From positions 479,104,900 to 479,168,899 of the forward strand of contig NC_081406.1 of the NCBI RefSeq assembly GCF_030272615.1: 64,000 nucleotides of DNA, written 5' to 3'. This DNA is from Cryptomeria japonica. Lineage: Eukaryota > Streptophyta > Pinopsida > Cupressales > Cupressaceae. Each line of letters begins with the position of its first letter. Position 1 is the stretch's first letter. Under the pieces are notes generated by a model. It had not been told where the DNA came from, did not search any database, and saw nothing but the letters and a program-made list of their open reading frames with translations. Position numbers and translations under genes: made by a program. This document shows, in pieces, positions 34,229 to 46,947 of the stretch.

Positions 34229-36697
34229 GAGGAGAGTCCTAGGTGCATATCTAGATCCAGTAGATCATGAGTCATTATAGGATATACCCATAGGATAGGA
34301 GATAGATCGCATAGAGGAGATGCATATATGTAGGGCCGCCATAGCGAGTCAGCATGATTACATTGCTACATTAGAGAGACAAAATTCTATCTTGAGAACA
34401 GAGTAGGATCAATGGAGAGTAGAGCAGGAGCAGTGGTCATCTAAGAGGGATAGGTACAGAGCAGAGATAACAAGGCTGACAGTGGCTTGAGATATAGTGA
34501 TAGCCTAGGCACAACAAGTAGAGCAGAGAGTGATAGAGTATGTTGGGTCGATTAGGGATGCCAGTGCACGTGAGATGGCACAGATGTTATTAGAGGCAGA
34601 AGATGAGATGCACCATTTAAGGACTCTATATGAGAGTGTAGTTCCACCAGAGCAGAGAGTAGTGTCATATTGGTCATGATCGAGGACAGGGAGTAGGCCA
34701 TGCTCTCGGAGGTCAGTGAGTAGCATGGGGGTGAGTGGACCTATGAGACCACCATAACCAGGACCAGGGATAGGAGGGGCTTCATCCTTGAGACATGGTA
34801 GGGATGAGGAGGACAGAGGGAGCACCCAGTGACAGAGGCACATGCTCGTTATGATGGAGACATATATAGTTTGACATTATGTACTCAGCCTGCAGGCCAT
34901 ACGTAGGACAGACAGTCCAATTTTGTACTCCGATATTTTTCTTTTTGTTTGTTTGTTTTTTTTGTTTTTTTGTGTGTTTGATATATGATATGATATGCAG
35001 CTATATGATGGGATGCAATGTGTTATGTCTTATGTTTACTTTCCATGTATGGATGTCTTATGCACTATCTGTGTACTATCTTTGGAACATGTATGAATGT
35101 TGTTTATGTTTTTGATGCATTTATAAGATGAAATGGATAAAATGCTTTGTATGGGCTTGATATAATGCAAATGTACTAACCAATGAATGCAGGATGCAAC
35201 TTTTTTTTTTTTTTTCAGAGATCGGAGAACTAGACCAAACAAACTACCAATACTGACGGAAGAAATGTTAGTAAGCAGAAATTACATAGAGGATAGTTAG
35301 AGATGAAGGAAAACTTGCTTTCACAAATGTACATAAGTAGGTGAGAACCTTTATTTATTGTAGCAAAGCAGATGCAGAGAATCATGGCATTGAAGGCCAG
35401 AGCTGGAACACAACCCCTTTTGCAAAAGACAGACACATCGCACACAAGGAATGAGTGAAGCATCCTAGGGTGCATACATCAAGCATCGAGGTCTGTGCAA
35501 CATTCACAAAGTGAACGTACTTATCATAGACACCCAATGATATAGTTGCCCCAATTTGTGACAAACATTCCACAAACAGCAAACACAACAAAAAAAAAAG
35601 AGGAAAGGGACCATGAACCATCCCGGTCACTCTAAATCACTCAGTGACATCATCGAGCAACATAGGAACATGATCGAAGCCAAAGATAAATCAGTAAAAA
35701 GATAAGACACACAAATTCAACCAAGTCAAACAAACAATCTGATTGTCATTGTCAAAAGTGGAAAACAAGACTGATCATGTTGTCTAGTTTCAGGGAGCGT
35801 GGTACCCCGTCGAAGACAGGACATAGTCTGGTTTTGAGTATACCACACCCTGTATAAGACCCATGATAATGTTGACAAGGACCAATGGTAATGTTGATGC
35901 TATTTGGATTGATGTGACAATTGTGATTAGGTTGAATGCTTGCTTGGTCAAACAGTTCATCTATTAATGCGTGATTTCATTAAAGCACAATGTTTGTTAG
36001 ATGTATGCTCAGCGATCTGTTTATGCACAAAGGGGACCATTTATTGACAAAATGCAAAATGCCAAAGAACTTGTTTTTGGATTTTGATGTTTTTCACTTT
36101 GTAGGAATTTCGAGCTTTCTTTTTTTTTTGTTCATTTTTCAGGACTTTATTTGACTTTTTAGGGATTTTTTCAGGACATTATTTGATTTTTAGGGATTTT
36201 TTTCAAGACATTCTATGATTAGAAAGCTCCATTCCACATGCAGCAATAACTCCAGTAATTGATCATGACAAGGGGTGTGCACCCAATGAAAATTTGAAAG
36301 ACATATACAACAACCAGGACCAAAACATATGCACAAGGACTGGAAACCTGAGTATGCAAGACAATGATGTTGACCAATCATAGGCCTGGAACAGAACATT
36401 GGGTTAGGGAAAGGATAATCGTGATAAACCTGTGGGGGGGAAAAGTACAACTAGGAGTCATGATAGATAACGGAACAATAGTCTTTTACACATGGCACCT
36501 ATTTGCCAAGTTTTCACCATGGTACTTGCCCAAAGCGCCTGTTTGCTAGGTTTTCACTAGAGGACGAATTATTTTTCTTTACTTACTTTTTTTCTTTCTT
36601 TTCAATTTTTCACTTTTTTGATTTTTTTGTATTTTTGAGCTTTTGATTTTTTTTTTTTCAGGATCATATTGAAGAATTGCTGACAAAAAAACTATGC
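34229..36697. other. 3' non-coding region of the Tat element
   Basis: No supported gene in about 2.5 kb. 34229-34680 may hold the degraded end of the PMD gene. It contains T-rich tracts and a 32-bp tandem repeat at 36139-36234. The remaining short ORFs on either strand lack motifs. Confidence 0.6.
36139..36234. repeat. Three-copy 32-bp tandem repeat
   Basis: TCAGGAC/TCAAGAC-led units start at 36139, 36171 and 36203. Each reads TCAGGACWTTATTTGA then a T-run and AGGGA, with the third unit diverged. Confidence 0.85.
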
Positions 36698-37830
36698 TCA
36701 GTACTTTCGAATGTGCATGCTATTTACAGGATTTGATAGAGGTTCACCATCTAGGGTTGCAAGTTGATATGCCCCCGAACCATAGGTTGTAGTAACTATG
36801 AAAGGCCCAACCCAATTAGGCTCAAATTTTCCTTTGATGATGTCATTAGATTGTGTATTCTTCGGGTTCACCTTTAGGACCAAGTCTCCCACTTCGAAGT
36901 GTCACCCTTTGACCTTCTTATTATAAGAGCAATGGAGACAGTTTTGATATGCTTGCAAATGTGTCAGGGTTGTCTGACGTTTCTCATCTAACATCTCAAG
37001 CTGATGCAGGCTAGAGACTCTGTACGTCTCATCATCAATCAAATGTTGTAGGGAAACATGCAAAGAGGGAATTTCCACTTCCAAGGGTAAAATGGCTTCC
37101 ACACCATACACCAAGGAGTAAGGTGTTGCGACAGTAGGTGTGCGGATGGAAGTGCAATAAGCCCATAGTGCTGGATTCAACTGTACATGCCAATCTTGAC
37201 CAATGTCATTGACAACCTTTTTCAAGATCTTAATGATGGTTTTATTTGATGCTTCAGCTTGACCATTACTTTGTGGATAGTAAGGACTGGAGAAACGGTG
37301 TTGGATACGAAAATTTTCACAGAGTTCCTTGACATCTTTATTTTTGAAAGGACAACCATTATCTGTGACTATTGCAAGGGGAACCCCATATCTGCATATG
37401 ATATAATTTAGTAGAAACTTTGAAATTTGAACACCAGTGATATAGGTCATAGGGATAGCCTCGATCCATTTTGTAAAGTATTATGTGGTTGTGATGATGA
37501 ATTTGTGTCCATTTGTAGATGTCAGGTGAATCTTGCCAATAAGATCCAATCCCCATTGAGAAAAGGGCCATAGAGATATGACAGAGTGAAGTTCTTGAGC
37601 TGGTGCATGAATATAATTTCTGTGTATTTGACATTTGTAGCATTTCTTGGCAAAATCATGAGCATCCTTTTCCATGGTGGGGGAAAAATATCCAGCACGA
37701 ACCAACTTTTTAGCTAGACTCAGACCATTGAAATGTCCACCACATATACCATCATGAACCTCATGTAAAGCCATTTGTGCCTCATTAGAATCCAAACACC
37801 TGAGGAGGGTGTGGTCAAAGGAACGACGCT
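36698..37830 (-). pseudogene. Tat element integrase
   Basis: Minus strand. The zinc-binding HHCC module (HEVHDGICGGHFNG...CYKCQIH, 37795-37600) is followed by the catalytic core with Asp in WGLDLIGKIHL, Asp in AIVTDNGCPF and Glu in the SNGQAEASNKTI block. The C-terminal GKFEPNWVGPF module ends HIRKY at 36698. It inserts element DNA into the genome. Stops fall between 37481 and 37450 and between 36902 and 36892. The block is one base out of frame with the RNase H region upstream, and 37831-38022 is degraded. The DDE triad itself is intact. Confidence 0.9.
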
Positions 37831-38022
37831 AAAGGGTGTCTGCGATGATGACATATTTGGCAGTTTGGCGTATGAAGGCTCGGCGTTGGTTAGAGGAAAG
37901 GTTAGGTGGTAAGGTTTAGGATTTCAAATACCGATAGATGTCATTGTACCACGGGGAATTAGGACCAACAAAACACACATCACATCTGTTGTCGAAATTT
38001 CAAAAGAAGGCACTAGCAACTG

Positions 38023-40758
38023 TTAGACCAAAAATTCACATTTGTCCCTATTGTGGGGCATATTTAACATGGAAGCAATAGTTACCCTAGCATTTGCTGA
38101 CTTGTTTAGGATTCTTGGAACTTGACTGAAATGGATATCAGTAAATTTTGTCTTGAAAAAATCCACCATAAGCTTGTAGGGAAGAAGCTTTTCATCTTTT
38201 GTTTCATAGTCATCATTCACTTGATGGATGACTAACTGGGAATCTCCATAGACTTGCAAATGTGTAATGTTCCATTGGATTGCTATTTTGAGTCTTGTGA
38301 CCAAAGCTTCATATTCTGCAATATTATTGGTGCAATGGAAAGTGATCCTATATGACTTTGGGATAGCATCTCCTTCAGGGGTGACAAACAATATACCTAC
38401 TCCTAAGCCATACTTTGTGAGAGATCCATCAAAGTATAATTGCCATTCCTTAGAAGAAGTAAGAGCAAATATTGATTCATCAGGGAAATCTGTCAACATT
38501 GGATGATCATCATGAATAGGTGCCTCTGCAAGTTGATCTGCTATGATTTGTCCTTTTATTGCCTTTCTCTCAATGTACTCAATATCAAACTCACTTAGGA
38601 TCATAACCCACTTTGCCAAGTGACCTGTCAAAGCTGCCCTTCTAAGAAAGTATTTCAAGGGATCAATTTTTGCAACTAACAATGTCTGATGATTTAACAT
38701 ATAGTGTCGAAGCTTCTATGTTGCAAATACCACTACTAAACATGCCCGTTCAATAGTTGAATAATGTAGTTCATAGCCCACTAGTGTCTGACTGATATAA
38801 TAAATAGCCCATTCTTTGCCTTTCTCATCTTGTTGGGCTAAGAGAGCTCCCACTGCCATTTCAGTTGCAGAGATATACAATATGAATGGCTTCCCTGCTA
38901 TAGGAGGCATTAGAATAGGTGGCGACATCAGATAATCCTTGAGAGTTTGAAATGCTGATTGGCATTGCTCAGTCCATTTAAAAGTGACACCTTTATGCAA
39001 TAAATGTTGGAAGGGATGACATTTGTCTGCCAAGTGAGCTATAAACCGGCGGATTGACTGTAACTTCCCTTGCAGACTTCTTAGTTGACATAGATTGGAA
39101 GGAGGAGGCATATCCATTATTGTTTTAACTTTTTCTGGGTCTACTTCTATGCCTCTGTGAGAAACAATGTACCCTAATAATTTGTCGGCTGTGACACCAA
39201 AGACACATTTCTTTGGGTTGAGTCTGAGCTTGTAGGTTTCCATTCAATCAAAGATTGGGCCAAGGATGTCTAGATGACTATCTCTTGTGATTGATTTGCA
39301 TAATAGGTCATCAACATAGTTTTCCATCAAAGTATGCATAAAATCATGGAAAATTGTTATCATAGCTCTTTGATATGTTGCTCTAGCATTTTTAAGGCCA
39401 AAGGACATCACATTCTAGCAGTAGGTACCCCAAGCACATGTGAATGCAATCTTATGTTGATCTTCAAGAGCAATGCAAATTTGATTATATCTAGAAAAAC
39501 CATCCATCAATGATAGCATCTCATATTCGGCAGTCATGTCAACTATGATGTCTATATTCGGCAGTGGAAAGTCATCTTTAGGGCATGCTTTATTGAGATC
39601 TCTAAAATCTGCATAGATTCTGATGCCCCCAGTTACTTTGCTAACTGGTACCAAATTTGAAATCCAATTTGCATAATCAATTGGTTTGATAAAGCCCACA
39701 TCTAATAATTTTTTGAGTTCTACTTTGACTAAGAGAGCCACCTGGGGATGCATCTTTCTAATTTTTTGTTTGATAGGCTTGGCATCTGGTTTTAATGGCA
39801 AGTGATGAAGGACTAATTTTAGATCAAGGCCGAGCATATTTGCATAAGACCATGCAAAACTGATCTTCTTCTCGAGAAAGAAATTGACAAAATCTATCTT
39901 TTCTTGTTCTGATAGAGAAGCAGCGAAATGAATGACCTTAGGGTTGTCAGGTGTACCCAAATTTATCTCTTCGTTCATTTCCACAAGTAATGTTGATTTA
40001 TCCTGACTTGATGAGGGTATGTCCAATCTTCCACCTTTGAGCGCCTCAGAGAGATTTTCACCCGCAGGTATGTCTTTCATTTTTACTTTTCCATGATCAG
40101 AGAGTGCCTTACGCTTTTCACTCAAAGATCCATTCTTTTGATTTTTTACTTTTTCTTTTTCTTTTTCATTTTTATGACTAGAAGATGGAGTTGACTCCCC
40201 AAAATATGCTGTGGAATCTAAATCAATAGAAAACCCTGCCTTATGATCACCTTGTGGTATGCCTTCCCATAGTCCAAGGAATTCTGCAATTGCTTCATCA
40301 TTTTGAAAACAATCCAATTTGAGTGGTTCTTGTTGGTCATGTTGGATAAGTTGTGGATAGACAAGGGGCGTGTCATCATCGGCTTCAAGGAGAGTTAGGG
40401 CTGAGATGGTAAGGATAAAAATGTCCATGGTATCACTGTCTGAACTACTCGTATCTGATTCGGAGCTTGGGTCCCAGAATGACTCTATCCAAGCATTAGG
40501 ACATATTTTGGGAGGGGGAGTTATTTCATGTTTGTCTTCCATGGACAAATCATCAGGGTCAAGGAAAACATTTCCAAGGGTATAGGAGCTAGAAGAAAAG
40601 GAACTCCACTCCCATTCATTGGAATCAGTTTCAGGTTGGATATCCTCAGGTGTTGTTTCATCATCAGAGTCACACCCCTTTCCACACGTGGTCACTTTGG
40701 TAGATGAGGTTCCAATTCGCAATGGTACAAAACCTAACCCTAAAGTTGGATGTTGCAT
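38023..40758 (-). pseudogene. Tat element reverse transcriptase, RNase H and second RNase H
   Basis: Minus strand, one frame. A long acidic, Ser-rich spacer (40758 to about 39950) precedes RT (YADFRDLNKACPKDDFPLP near 39610; catalytic YVDD near 39315). Then come a first RNase H (LYISATEMAVGALLAQQDEK, near 38880) and a second, archaeal-like RNase H (LYFDGSLTKYGLG near 38420, with NNIAEYEAL and a YGDSQLV block) that marks the Tat lineage. Three single stops interrupt it: near 39415, near 39244 and near 38715. The first two lie where RTs usually carry Trp and the third where Gln is expected, all explained by one transition. The first RNase H shows Ser-Ala-Thr where Asp-Ala is usual, so it may have lost a catalytic Asp. 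RT is otherwise complete. Confidence 0.92.
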
Positions 40759-41856
40759 CTAAGGTATAATAGGTTCTAGTCTTCCTTTCTTGTCAGGGCC
40801 CAAACCACTACAGCCATCATATCCCTTTTTTTGTATTATAGTAAACCCTTTTCCATACCACTCCACTAGAAATTTGACAGGTGGTGTATTAGTTTGATCC
40901 TTATAAAGCCAATCTGTTACATCATCATCCAATGTTTCCTTGTTAAGTTCACCCCATTTTGTAAATGTAGTGGGGGGCTGATATTGAATGACTATCAAAG
41001 GTTCCTTTTGCAACAAATGTGGTTTGCCATGTGATTTTGGAGATATTGGTAAATTCCCAATGAGGAATGTTTGAGCCATTGAATACTCTCCGCATCCTTG
41101 GTCCTGTATCTTCAATTTTTCTTTGACAACATCTAACAACTTACTAGGATCCACATAATTATGTGAGTGGGCCTCTCTAATGACTAGGACTTGTTGTTGC
41201 GGGGAATCCTTTAGATTTGCACAAAATTGAAATGGATTACGATCTCCTGGAATTATTATCTCGGTCCCATTATAAGGATATTTTAAACACTGATGATAAG
41301 TAGATGGAACTACTTTCATTGCGTGGATCCATAGACGGCCAAGAATCATATTGTAAGGGAGATCAAGGTCTAGGACCTACAGGAAAGTGTTTTCTGTCAC
41401 TGGACCTACTCTGATAGGCAATGAAATTACCCCTTTAGATGGGTGCTCAGCATCATCATATGCTTTGATTGTTATTCTTCTGGAAGAATCAATGTCATTT
41501 TCTATATAACCAAGACCAATGACTACTCTCAAGGTACAGATGTTAAGAACTGCTCCGCCATCTATCAAGACTCATCAGATCTTGCAATTATGGACAAAGA
41601 CTTCAAGATGTAAAGGATCATTATGAGGGAGCTTATCAGGGGAAATATCGCTATCAGAAAAGGCAATGTGTTGGGAAATAGTGAGATGTCCAATTTGGGC
41701 TTGAAACTGGTCAACATCAATGTCTGTCAGGATGGTGGACTCAGTTAAAGCTTTATCTAGGACTGCGCAGTGCATAGGGGACATTTTCAACAACGCAAGA
41801 ATTGATATTTGTGTAGGTGTCTTTCCCAGATGATCTAGGAGATTATACTGACTCAT
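40759..41856 (-). pseudogene. Tat element protease with G-patch-like segment
   Basis: Minus strand, same frame as RT. 41856-41575 is a helical lead-in. The aspartic protease active site reads MIDGGAVLNICTL at 41568, the Asp-Gly-Gly form common in Tat elements, followed by a block matching the protease end (MILGRLWIHAMKVVPSTYHQ at 41349). Near 40860 a GKGFTIIQKKGYDGCSGLG motif resembles a G-patch, an RNA-binding module that also occurs next to protease in some retroelements. Stops fall near 41572, 41374 and 40759. The protease cuts Gag-Pol into mature proteins. Confidence 0.8.
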
Positions 41857-41979
41857 AGGAGTTGATTTGGGAGGAATTACAGGAGCTCCTTTCAGGACTA
41901 TTTTGGATTGACGAGTGGTGATTGCACAAGAAGGACCTTGTCCCTTTATTCTTATGGTGGAAACATACTCATTTGATGC

Positions 41980-44931
41980 TCAAAAACAATTGATGACATT
42001 GTTATAACTAGTATTTGCATAATTAAGATTCGTTGTTTGGGTAGAGTTTGAAGAAGATGCTTTGCCCTTTTCATGATCAAGCAAAGGAGTTTTGAAAATT
42101 GTATGATTAGTGTTAGAGGTCGCGTTGGGTGGGTCTACCTCAATTACCCCTTGATTTAACAAGTCTTGAATCATATGTTTCAATTGAAAACACGATGCGG
42201 TTTTATGTCCTTTTGACTGATGGTATTCACAATATGCATTATCATTCCACCAATGCGGCTTTACCAATGGTTCTTCCTTGACATCTGGTAAGTTGATAAA
42301 ATTTGCTTGTATCAATCATTTCATTACTGATTCAATAGGCTCTCCCAATGGCGTAAACTATCGAGGAGGCCCATACCTTGATCTGAAAGGTTTTTGTTGC
42401 TAGTTTTGTTGCTAACCTTGTTGTTGATTATACTGTTGGTATTGCAGTTGTTGAATAATATTGCTTGCTTGTGTCTGATTTTGTTGCATAGCTGACATAT
42501 TAGGAGCACTCAATTTCTTTATCATGAACTTGGGTTGATTTGCATTCACTGCTCTTGCGTTGACAACTCCATCATTAGTGACATTCTTGTTTTTGTACCA
42601 AAATCTATTTTTGTCCCTTGAATTGTTTGTGTTGTCACTGTCTTTGTTTAGCTTAATGAGTCCCTTAGCTACAAGAGAATTTTCAATGTTCATCCCTTTC
42701 TTAATGAGCTTCTCAATGGTACTAGGACTCTTCAGTTTGAGCTCATACATCATTTCTGGGACCAAATTTTGAATAAATAAGTTCACTTGTTGTTCTTTAG
42801 GTATATCTAGGGAAGAACAACTATACAAGCTTCACCATCTTTGTAAGAAAGTCATTAATGGTTCACCTTGCTTTTTCTTTGTGTTGCATAAATCTGACAT
42901 GGTCACTTCATTGTCAATGTTGAATGCGAAGTGGGATATAAAATTTTGAGCCAATTCCGGCCATGTATTTATGTTCCCTGGCAAATGTGAATACCAATCC
43001 ATGGCTTGTCCTATGAGAATTCGTGTGAATAAGCGCATCAAATATGTTTCCTCATAGCTCACTTCAGTACATGCTACAAAAAATGCTCGAATATGGTCTT
43101 TTGGATTGCCACTCCCTTTATATTTCTCAAAATTAGGTGCCTCAAAATGCTTAGGAAAGGGAGGCATGTACAAGCTCTTGTCAAATGGATTAGGACATAA
43201 ATCTTGATCTGTGTATAATTTCTTTATCCCTTTGGTTTGCAATGCATCGATTTGTCATTGCAACTTCTCAAGCTATTGTGCAATTGTGTCAGATAGCGAA
43301 GATTTTGGCAGTTCATCATTCATTCTTGGGTGTACTCTTTGTCGATACATCATGCTCTCCATTGGCTGTTGATGCTCTAAAATTGTTGTCTTTGGTGTCT
43401 CTGGCATATAAAGTTCTTGATACAACTCTTATTGCTATGGTTGTGCCATGCCTTGACATTGACCCATTTGCTGTACTTCTTGTGATGGGATCATCATTTG
43501 TAGCCTGGGTTGATATTGCAATTGAGGTTATTGTTGATATTGCATGGACATTAGTTGTGGTTGTGATGTATGATAACTTGTTTTTCCTGGCACATATTTA
43601 GGCACATGTTGTTGTTGATGCTGATGAATCAGAACTTGCTGACTTTGTGCCAATTGTTGTTGTCCTGATGTAAATCCCATCATTTGCAAAAAACTTTGTT
43701 TGGGAGGTTTCTATTGTTTCTCCTTTAGATGGGGTATGGCACTTGCATTGACTTGCTATGTTGTTTGTCCAATCCATTGTGGTGGTTGCAAGTTTGAATT
43801 GACTTGTAATGGTGCAAAAGACACTACAACTTGCTGTTGAATGCGATATTGTTGTTGTTGTGCATTGTTTGTTTGTGCATTCGATTGTGCCTTTTGTGCA
43901 TTCCTCAATTGTTGCAACACTTGTTGTTGGTGCACACCACTATTTGTGGCTCTTTGTGTTGCCACTATTGAAGGATCTGTCACAATATTTTGCATAACGG
44001 GTACTTGAGTATTTGCCAAACGTATTGAACTTGATGGGACATATGAACTTTGTTGCATTGTAGAATTGTTTTGAACATTCGTAAGATCAGGAATTCCAGT
44101 CATAAAGCTTTCTTCCATCTTAGATTTGGATCCACTTTTAGGTATTCAAGGAATCACTTCTTGTTGAGGGACACCTGTCAACATTTGTGTAGCCATCATT
44201 TGATCTTGTGTTAAAGGTGTTGCATTAAACAATGGATTGTTTATTGTTTCGAATGTTGACTTCTGTGGAATAGTCACTATCAAAGTTTTTGAAGCACGCT
44301 TACTCAACAACTTGTGTTGAGGTTCTTGCTGCACTTTTTCTTCATTTGGATGTGGAGAGAAACTTAACAGATCACCGCCTTGTTGTTTTTGCACAGTAGT
44401 TTTCTCATTTGAGGAGGACACATTACTCATCATATCAAGATATTTTTGTGGAAACATCTTAAAGACCTTGTTCAAGAATTTATCCATCCTTTTTATCACC
44501 TTCAGATCTTTAAGGAGCATATCAACATCATCAGAAGCATCGAAATCTGATGAAGAATTTGGTAAAACATTTGGATTTTTTTCTTGTTGAATGCCTTGAT
44601 CTAAAACAAATCCTTGTGAAAGAGTTTGTTCCTCATGTAATGTTTGAGTTTGAATTTCATGTTGCAGGTTCAGTTGATTCCAGTCAAAAGGTGCATTTTC
44701 CCTTGGCATTGGTGGAACACTCCCATATCCCAGTTTCATGGGTACAAACACTGGCTCATATAATGGAGGTGGTCCAAGTTGAACCATTCCATATTGTGGT
44801 AATGATGTGTTTGATGAAACTTCAATTTGTAATGTTTGACTAGGTTGAAACTGTGAGTTTGATACATTGTCAATGGGTTGATATGTTGGTTTTCCCATCT
44901 TCTTAGATTTTGACCTTGTTTCAACAGGCAT
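41980..44931 (-). pseudogene. Tat element gag
   Basis: Minus strand. The likely start is ATG at 44931, opening MPVETRSKSKK, a typical Tat gag beginning; the 22 codons before it lack support. The N-terminal ~450 codons are acidic then strongly Gln-rich (about 44120-43250). The capsid core begins near 43240 (PPFPKHFEAPNFEKYKGSG; then ILIGQAMDWYSHLPG) and ends with a knuckle-like CEYHQSKGHKTASC motif near 42220. The frame is shared with protease and RT; stops near 44145, 43700, 43600, 43450, 43260, 42830 and 42410 are mostly TAG in Gln context. Such genes package RNA in cytoplasmic particles. Confidence 0.85.
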
Positions 44932-46695
44932 GTCACTATGCAAATGCAATATTTTTGGGATTTTTTTGATTTTAAAAGGATGATGTATGATATGCAACTA
45001 AATGCAACCTATATTTTTGTTGTTTTTCAAGGTTTTGGACAATTTTTTTTTGGAATGCAAACCTAAAGACTCATCCTTGGGAAGTTGAAATGAAGCCAAG
45101 ACCTTAAAGGACAAAGGACCAAATGACAATAGGAAAAATTGACAATGTATAACCTATATGCTTGGATACTAAGCTAGGTATGACAAAAATGATATTAATG
45201 AAAGGACAAATTTTAGACAAGGTCAAGACTCCCTAACAACAACTTAGGGTATCATCCAAAGTTTTGATTTTTTAAGTTTGACAAACCAAATTTTTGAGAC
45301 TAAATGCAAGAAGGCAATGATTATGACAATGGCTTAGGATATGACATGAAAATGATCTAAGGATATGATATGACAAGATGACAATACAATGATAAGGATA
45401 TGCGAAGACCAATGACCTGGAATATGCAAAATGCAACCTAGGCAAGACCTAATTTTAGCATGACAAGGATAATGCACGAATGTCACCTAAATGGAAATCT
45501 AGCTTGGATATGACAATACAATGCAAACTTAGGGAAATTATTTTGAACCTAAGTGCAAAATGAGGATGCTTGCAATGAAAAGGACTAAAATGAAGGGAGA
45601 TGACAATATGTCCTAGGACCTAAGTTGGACTATGCAAAACCTAGCCTAAAGTGACATGAATTTTGAAACAAAGATATTCAATGTCTTGATAGGCCATGTT
45701 CAAATGTTGGATGAACACTTGGAAAAATTTGGACTTTTGTTTGGATTTTGCTTTGAATTGAAGGTTGTTGATTTTGAAAACCCAAGTTGATTATGAGCAC
45801 TTTTGAAAGTTTGTTTTTTTTATTTAACTTTTGACAATCACGGAAGACAAAATGTTTGTTTGACTTTGACTCAAGACAATCAAGCACATTCACAACAAAT
45901 TTTATGGCTGGCAAAGGCAATATTTGTTGAATCCTCTAACCATAAAATATAACACTCAGCCGGATAGCTAGACGCTTGGTAGCACTGGCTCCCCCTTACA
46001 GTGCACTCACTTCTCGGGCATACCAAGCTTCGAGTTCAAGGGGCATCACTTCCCAAGAATTTGCTATCTCTAACTAAGGAGTACATGAGAGGTGTCTTTA
46101 GCATGCGTGTATCACAATGCCTAAGCCAATAGATAGAAGGATTTTGGCATCTAAAAACAAGAGATTCTAGTAAGGGCATCCGTTTGGGTGGGTATTGATC
46201 TGGTGAATAAATCATCGCAATACCATTCCAGCACTCGTTGTCTACAACTTTTGTTGCATCCACAGTTATTTAGAGTGGTTTGAAAGAGCTTAGCTTTAGC
46301 CCATCACCACTTTGGGTCATTCCCTCTAACCAATGCTTATGCAAAGTGTCAGGCAAATCGGGAGGTAGGCCCAGTTCTAAGGGTTAAAACATGCAATCAA
46401 ATTAAAAACAAACAAAACATGCATGGTGTTCATTAACCTTTAAGAAATGAAATGTGCAACTACTTTAAAAATTGCAAGCAAGATGTTTTAATGAGAGCCT
46501 TTGACTGCGTCCTGCATAAGATTCGTTAGTAGTTTCATTTTTAGTCTTTGTCACACGTAACATCAAGATGCTACACAGAGAATTAGTACCAAAGAAAAAC
46601 CAGAATGCAAGAAATAGAATGAAAACAAACAAATTTGCAAGTAAAAACAACTGATTTCACCTCTATTTCTGGCCTTGCACAGGCATAGAATGCCT

Positions 46696-46841
46696 CAACA
46701 CAAGCGCATAACCAATCAACACAGGCGCATAAAACTTCAACACAGGCACATAATTATTAACACAAGCACAAAAAACTTCAACACCAGTGCAGAAAACTCA
46801 AACACAGGCACAAAAAACTTCAACACAGGTGCATAAGTGTC
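46696..46841. repeat. 21-bp minisatellite, seven units, in the Tat leader
   Basis: Units resembling CAACACAGGCGCATAAAACTT start at 46696, 46717, 46738, 46759, 46779, 46799 and 46821, a 20-22-bp period. They are close to the primer site. Confidence 0.9.
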
Positions 46842-46926
46842 CAAAGAGCTCTAAGTCGCCTTGTTTCTTGAGTTTTTCACCTGCAAATAGCTCAAAAGCA
46901 CTCAAAACATGGTTAAGGGGTTAGTT

Positions 46927-46942
46927 CACATTGGGTTCACCA
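46927..46942 (-). promoter_or_regulatory. Primer-binding site of the nested Tat element
   Basis: In element sense TGGTGAACCCAATGTG lies five bases after the LTR end. The TGG start and position fit a primer site. I cannot assign the tRNA from memory. Confidence 0.6.
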
Positions 46943-46947
46943 GAAAA

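Larger units (their letters stand above)
44932..46947 (-). other. Leader (5' untranslated region) of the Tat element
   Basis: About 2 kb between primer site and gag without a supported gene. It is rich in ATGACAA words (45000-45660), contains a moderately GC-rich block (45950-46380) and a 21-bp minisatellite (46696-46841). Long leaders are usual in Tat elements. Confidence 0.65.

Noticed and set aside
34505-34843. Minus-strand ORF of 112 codons in the Tat 3' region
   Set aside because: It is antisense to the helical tail of the PMD pseudogene and has no motif.
43242-43601. Plus-strand ORF of 119 codons rich in Val/Leu
   Set aside because: It is the shadow of the Gln-rich gag on the minus strand, where CAA/CAG codons read as TTG/CTG.
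46000-46060. tRNA-like words (GAGTTCAAGG) in the Tat leader
   Set aside because: No acceptor stem or anticodon arm can be folded around them.
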